A stretch of 64,000 nucleotides of DNA from Sphingobium sp. (GTDB taxonomy: Bacteria > Pseudomonadota > Alphaproteobacteria > Sphingomonadales > Sphingomonadaceae), in the NCBI GenBank assembly GCA_023266575.1, contig JAHFPV010000017.1:1-64000 (forward strand), given 5' to 3'. Positions 59,571 through 64,000 of this stretch are shown piece after piece. Within the stretch, counting starts at the first letter, position 1. The number at the start of each line of letters is the position of its first letter. Below the pieces are notes generated by a model. It ran no database searches, was not told the DNA's origin, and was given only the letters and a program-made list of their open reading frames with translations. Both the position numbers and the translations under genes were made by a program.

Positions 59571-60562
59571 TTCTGTCCTCCCGGCGGTGGCGGATCAGCG
59601 TAGCGCTGGCCGCGGATTGCGAAGGTCGGGTCGCCCGCCAGCCGCTCGCTGAGGTTTCCAAGGCTGGCGCTGGTGCGTTCCAGATTGGCGCTGGTGGCGA
59701 TCAGCGAGGCGGAGGCGCCTTCGAGGATCATTCGCGCTTCGCTGGCGCTGCCCTTCCCTTCGGCCAGCAGCCCGGCGATGCTGGTCTGGTTCTGCGCGAC
59801 CATCGCCTGGGTTTCGCGCAAGATGCCGTTCAATGCGGCGATGTCGATTTCCGACGCGCGACCGGTCGCCTTGCGGACGTGGGAGAGGGTCAGCGCAATG
59901 TCGCCCTGCCCCGGCGTGAAGCTGCGGTCGAGTTGGGTGCTGAGCGAGTTCAAGGCGGCGAGGGTTTCGGTGGCGTTGCGGGCGACCTGCGCCATGTCGA
60001 CCGCGCTGCCCGATCCGTCGCCCTGCAACATGGTGGACAGCCGCTGCGCCATGGCGTTGGCGGTGCGGGCGACGGCAGCGGCTTCGCCGATTGCGATCGA
60101 GGCGGTTTCGAACAGGTCGGCGGGGCGGCGGCATCCGGCGATGGCGTCTGCGCTCTGTGGCCCGGCGATGCTGTCGCAGCCATAGGCGCGGCGAGCGGTG
60201 GCGCATTGGGCGGTGGCGGTTTCCAGCGCGACCAGTTCGATGCGCGGGGCCGTCAGCGGATTGGCGGCGGCGACGGTGGCGAAGGCGCAGGGCGATGGCT
60301 GCCAGTCCTTTGCCACGCCCATATGGACGGCAAAGGTGCGGCTAGCCCCATCCAGTTTAACCGAGCGGACCTGGCCGATGGGCGCGCCGCGAAAATAGAC
60401 CTGAACGCCCGGCGAGACGCCTTCTACATCATCTAGAGTCGTGGCGATGACCCGCTGGCGGAAGAAGGGATCGGGGACCAGCGCCAGTATTGCGACCAGC
60501 GCCACGGCGAGGATCGCGGCCCCGACGCCCCATCTGATCTGCGTTGCTGCGTCCGGCGTCAT
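59567..60562 (-). CDS. MCE-domain protein (MlaD type)
   Basis: Periplasmic lipid-binding subunit anchored by one N-terminal helix (WGVGAAILAVALVAILALV). The protein is 331 aa. The MCE fold is seen in VEGVSPGVQVYFRGAPIGQV and RTFAVHMGV. A helical stretch follows (about 130-310), with repeated Ala/Ser-rich heptads (LARTANAMAQ-like, GASASLIATSANLERTSASL), as in tube-forming MCE proteins. A GGGGAGGGG ribosome site lies close to the ATG. Confidence 0.92.
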   Translation of the reverse strand: MTPDAATQIRWGVGAAILAVALVAILALVPDPFFRQRVIATTLDDVEGVSPGVQVYFRGAPIGQVRSVKLDGASRTFAVHMGVAKDWQPSPCAFATVAAANPLTAPRIELVALETATAQCATARRAYGCDSIAGPQSADAIAGCRRPADLFETASIAIGEAAAVARTANAMAQRLSTMLQGDGSGSAVDMAQVARNATETLAALNSLSTQLDRSFTPGQGDIALTLSHVRKATGRASEIDIAALNGILRETQAMVAQNQTSIAGLLAEGKGSASEARMILEGASASLIATSANLERTSASLGNLSERLAGDPTFAIRGQRYADPPPPGGQK

Positions 60563-60607
60563 CCACCCCTCCCCTACCGGTCACAACAGACCCGCACGGA
60601 GGTCTTG

Positions 60608-63600
60608 TCAAGCGGGATCGGATGGGCTGAAGCCGCCGCCGCCGGGGGTTTCGATGATGAAGATATCGCCTGCCTGCATAGTGGCGGTAGCGGTGGGGCC
60701 GAGCGGCTCGATACTGCCATCAGCCCGTTCGATCGCATTGCGGCCGGGACTGCCCGGCGCGCCGCCAGCCAGGCCGAAGGGCGGGACGATGCGGCGGTTG
60801 GAGAGGATGCCGGCGGTCACATCCTCCAGAAAGCGGATCCGGCGCAACGCGCCGTCGCCGCCCTTGTGAAAGCCCTGCCCGCCGGAGCCGGGACGGATAG
60901 AAAATTCTTCCAGCAGCACCGGGAAACGGGTTTCGAGGATTTCGGGATCAGTCAGGCGGCTGTTGGTCATATGGGTCTGGACCACCGGCGCGCCGTCGAA
61001 GTCGGGGCCAGCGCCGGAGCCGCCCGCGATGGTTTCATAATATTGGTGGCGGGCATTGCCGAAGGTCAGATTGTTCATCGTCCCCTGCGCGCCGGCCATG
61101 ACGCCCAATGCGCCGAACAGCGCGTCGGTGACGACCTGGCTGGTTTCGACATTGCCAGCGACCACGGCGGCCGGGTGGCGGGGGCGGAGCATCGAGCCTT
61201 CGGGGACAATGATGGTAATGGGCTTCAAACAGCCGTCATTCATCGGCACCGCCTCGTCGATCAGGGTGCGCACGACATAGAGGACGGCAGCGCGGACGAC
61301 TGAGACGGGGGCGTTGAAATTGCCGGGAAGCTGGGCCGACGATCCGGTGAAATCGACGGTGGCGGAACAGGTCGTATGATCAAGCTGGACGGTGACCTGG
61401 ACAATCGCACCATTGTCCATCGCGTAGGTGAAATGGCCGTTAGACAGGCGACCGATCAGGCGGCGGACGGCGGCTTCGGCCTGGTCCTGGACATGGGCCA
61501 TATAGGCGGCGACGGTGGCCGCACCATAATCATTGCTTATCCGTAACAATTCCTGACTGCCCCGCGCGCAGGCGGCGATCTGGGCGGTGAGATCGGCGAT
61601 ATTCTGGTCGATATTGCGCGCGGGCCATGGTCCCGATGCCAGCATCGCGCGGATATCGGCTTCGCGGAATGTGCCGCGATCGACCAGCAGCATATTGTCG
61701 AGGATGACGCCCTCTTCCTCAACCGATACGCTGCCCGGCGGCATCGAACCGGGGGTGATCCCGCCAATATCGGCATGATGGCCGCGCGCCGCGACATAAT
61801 AAGACGGGGCGGCATCGCTGCCAGTAAACACCGGCATGACGACGGTGACGTCGGGCAGATGGGTGCCGCCATCATAGGGCGCGTTGAGGGCATAGACGTC
61901 GCCCGGCTGCATTCCGCGTCCGTCGATCGGTTGCCCGTCCGGCTTGGTCCCGCGCCGCGCCATGATCGTGCGGATACTGTCGCCCATGCTGCCCAGATGG
62001 ACCGGCATGTGCGGGGCGTTGGCGACGAGATTGCCCGCCGCATCGAACAGCGCGCAGGAAAAATCGAGCCGTTCGCGGATATTGACCGAGGAGGCACTGT
62101 TCTGGAGCGCAGCGCCCATTTCCTCGGCAATCGCCATGAAGAGACCACCCATGACTTCGAGCCGAACAGGATCGACGGCGCTGGCGTCGCCGGTCTGCGG
62201 CGCAGGGCGTGGGGTATGGCGGGTGAGGATCAGATTGCCGATCGCGTCGAGCCGGGCGCGCCAGCCGGGTTCCACGGCGGTGGTCGAGACAGGATCGATG
62301 ATCAGCGCGGGTCCGTCGATGATGCTGGTGGCGGCCAGGCCGGCGCGGTCGTGGACCGGGGCGGTTTCGCCTGCATAGTCGATTTGAGCCAGCGGTGGCG
62401 CGGGTTGCGCGGCGATGGTGGCGATGGCGCTCATCGCTTCGCTGGTGTCGGCAATCGCCTCGACCCGCGCCATGTCGATGAGGATGCGACCCTGCCCGGT
62501 AAAACCGAAGCGGGCGCTATGCTGCGTCAGGAAATCGGCGCGCATCGCGTCGATGTCTGCCAGCGGCACGTCGAACAGGCTGTCCGTGCCGTCATAGCGC
62601 AGCCGCAGCAGCGTTTCGATCCGGTCGGCCTGGGGCAGGTCGGCGCGGGCGTCGGCAGCAAGGGCCGCCAGCGCCTGATCGAGTTGCGCCATATTCTGCG
62701 CGTCGAGCGGCAGCGCCAGCGTCCGCTCCCGCACCGCGCGGCGATCGGCCAGCCCCATGCCATAGGCGGACAATACACCGCCCAATGGATGGATCATCAC
62801 CCGGTCCATGCCGAGCGCATCAGCGACCAGGCAGGCATGTTGCCCCCCTGCCCCGCCGAAGCTGGCCAGCGTATAGCGCGTCACATCATGACCTCGCGCG
62901 ACCGAGATGCGCTTGATCGCATTGGCCATGCTGGCGACGGCAACGGCGATGAAGCCCTGGGCGGCGTCGCGTAGCGTCAGGATGCGCCCGGTTTCCGCCT
63001 GCACCTGCGCGCAGATCGCGGCGATGCGGGTTTGCGCGGCGGCGGGATCGAGTGGCTGGTCGCCGTTCGGGCCGAACAGGCTTGGGAAATGATCGGGCTG
63101 AATCTTGCCGAGCAGCAGGTTGCAGTCGGTGATGGTCAGCGGCCCGCCGCGTCGGTAGCAGGCCGGTCCCGGCACTGCGCCCGCCGATTCCGGGCCGACG
63201 CGGAAGCGACCATCGACGAAGGAGCAGATCGAGCCGCCGCCCGCCGCGATGGTGTGGATGCGCATCATCGGCGCGCGCAGACGGACGCCCGCGACCCGCG
63301 CCTCATTGTCGCGCTCATAGGCTCCGGCATAGTGCGACACATCGGTCGATGTGCCGCCCATGTCGAAGCCTATGACTTCGCGGAAACCAGCCTGCTCTGC
63401 GGTGCGGGCAAGGCCAACAATGCCGCCCGCCGGGCCGGACAATATCGCATCCTTGCCCCGGAACAGGCTGCCGTCGATCAGGCCGCCGCTCGATTGCATG
63501 AACAGCATGTCGGCCTGATCGCCCAGCGCGTCACGCAGCCCATCGACATAGGCGCGCAGCACGGGGGAGAGATATGCATCCGTCAACGTGGTGTCGCCGC

Positions 63601-64000
63601 GCCCGATCAGCTTGATCAGCGGGGCGACATCATGGCTGGTCGAAATCTGGGTGAAGCCGATATCGGCGGCGATCGCGGCGATCGCCTGTTCATGGGCCGG
63701 ATAGCGATAGCCGTGCATCAGCACGATGGCGATCGCGCGCAAGCCGCTGTCATAGGCTGATTGCAGCGCGGCGCGGGCCGCTTCCTGGTCCAGTGGCGTC
63801 AGCACCGAGCCATCGGCCATGAGCCGTTCGTCCATTTCCGCCACCTGCGCATATAGCGGGTCGGGCAGGATGATGTGCCGGGCGAACAGGTCCGGCCGGT
63901 CCTGATAGCCGATGCGCAGCGCGTCGCGGAAACCGCGCGTGATCGCAAGCAGGGTCGGCTCGCCCTTGCGCTCCAGCAGGGCGTTGGTCGCGATGGTCGT
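60608..64000 (-). CDS. Fused HyuA-HyuB 5-oxoprolinase/hydantoinase family protein (5' end outside window)
   Basis: Partial: the reading frame is open through the window edge, so the N-terminus is missing. The visible part is about 1130 aa. The HyuA part has [15 protein letters not shown] and the phosphate-binding [16 protein letters not shown]. The HyuB part begins near [20 protein letters not shown], with [20 protein letters not shown] and [16 protein letters not shown]. Fused proteins of this kind hydrolyse 5-oxoproline with ATP, but related hydantoinases differ, so the substrate is open. It precedes the MCE gene by 45 bp and may share a transcript with it. Confidence 0.9.
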   Translation of the reverse strand, partial: TTIATNALLERKGEPTLLAITRGFRDALRIGYQDRPDLFARHIILPDPLYAQVAEMDERLMADGSVLTPLDQEAARAALQSAYDSGLRAIAIVLMHGYRYPAHEQAIAAIAADIGFTQISTSHDVAPLIKLIGRGDTTLTDAYLSPVLRAYVDGLRDALGDQADMLFMQSSGGLIDGSLFRGKDAILSGPAGGIVGLARTAEQAGFREVIGFDMGGTSTDVSHYAGAYERDNEARVAGVRLRAPMMRIHTIAAGGGSICSFVDGRFRVGPESAGAVPGPACYRRGGPLTITDCNLLLGKIQPDHFPSLFGPNGDQPLDPAAAQTRIAAICAQVQAETGRILTLRDAAQGFIAVAVASMANAIKRISVARGHDVTRYTLASFGGAGGQHACLVADALGMDRVMIHPLGGVLSAYGMGLADRRAVRERTLALPLDAQNMAQLDQALAALAADARADLPQADRIETLLRLRYDGTDSLFDVPLADIDAMRADFLTQHSARFGFTGQGRILIDMARVEAIADTSEAMSAIATIAAQPAPPLAQIDYAGETAPVHDRAGLAATSIIDGPALIIDPVSTTAVEPGWRARLDAIGNLILTRHTPRPAPQTGDASAVDPVRLEVMGGLFMAIAEEMGAALQNSASSVNIRERLDFSCALFDAAGNLVANAPHMPVHLGSMGDSIRTIMARRGTKPDGQPIDGRGMQPGDVYALNAPYDGGTHLPDVTVVMPVFTGSDAAPSYYVAARGHHADIGGITPGSMPPGSVSVEEEGVILDNMLLVDRGTFREADIRAMLASGPWPARNIDQNIADLTAQIAACARGSQELLRISNDYGAATVAAYMAHVQDQAEAAVRRLIGRLSNGHFTYAMDNGAIVQVTVQLDHTTCSATVDFTGSSAQLPGNFNAPVSVVRAAVLYVVRTLIDEAVPMNDGCLKPITIIVPEGSMLRPRHPAAVVAGNVETSQVVTDALFGALGVMAGAQGTMNNLTFGNARHQYYETIAGGSGAGPDFDGAPVVQTHMTNSRLTDPEILETRFPVLLEEFSIRPGSGGQGFHKGGDGALRRIRFLEDVTAGILSNRRIVPPFGLAGGAPGSPGRNAIERADGSIEPLGPTATATMQAGDIFIIETPGGGGFSPSDPA

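Overview
The window looks like chromosome from a GC-rich sphingomonad-type alphaproteobacterium (Sphingobium, Sphingomonas or a relative). This is inferred from the argD-argF-hslO order, the alphaproteobacterial flagellar layout with a sigma-54 activator next to fliC, the opgGH pair, the frequent Shine-Dalgarno plus NTGA overlapping starts, and many dispersed hairpin repeats. No rRNA, tRNA, CRISPR array, transposase or prophage gene was found.

Left end (1-5.6 kb), all on the minus strand: queE and queC (7-deazaguanine/queuosine precursor synthesis), a small secreted DUF3617-like protein, hslO (Hsp33), argF and argD. A rho-independent terminator at 5514-5540 separates these from the flagellar genes.

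Flagellar region (5.6-44.1 kb). A minus-strand operon starts with a sigma-54-dependent activator and runs fliE-F-G-H-I-J-K-L-M-N-O-P-Q-R-flhB (22.2 to 8.1 kb). An unknown late gene, fliD and fliS follow it. fliC lies divergently at 22.6 kb. The osmoregulated periplasmic glucan genes opgG-opgH sit inside the cluster. Next on the minus strand come a transglycosylase, flhA and fliA, then flgM-flgN, flgA and a second small MotA/MotB-like pair. On the plus strand follow flgB-C-D-E-F-G-H-I-J-K-L and motA-motB. The promoters show the hierarchy. Sites of the type TGGCACG-N4-TTGC (sigma-54) precede flgB, flgG, flgA and the transglycosylase-flhA-fliA unit. Sites of the type TAAA-N15-(G/T)CCG (sigma-28/FliA) precede fliC, fliD, flgM, motA and the unknown gene at 7.5 kb. 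No chemotaxis genes are present and FliM lacks the usual CheY-binding N-terminus.

44-47 kb holds an unknown AT-richer gene, a membrane-anchored FKBP isomerase, rpsU and a class II aldolase-like gene, separated by hairpin repeats.

47.1-57.5 kb is the most unusual part. It has a membrane TIR protein, a secreted PPC-like protein, a secreted caspase-family protein with an EF-hand and DUF4384, an unknown exported protein, a secreted caspase fused to a formylglycine-generating-enzyme (SUMF1) domain, an outer-membrane beta-barrel, a secreted papain-like protease with DUF4384, and a membrane protein with TrkA-N-like and RyR domains. The last five are co-directional with short spacings and run directly into an MlaE-type permease and a degenerate MlaF-type ATPase. 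The matching MCE (MlaD-type) protein and auxiliary lipoprotein lie on the opposite strand, downstream of a fused HyuA-HyuB 5-oxoprolinase-type gene that runs off the right edge. I infer an envelope-located TIR/caspase/papain/RyR system, perhaps linked to lipid transport. Its function is not known to me.
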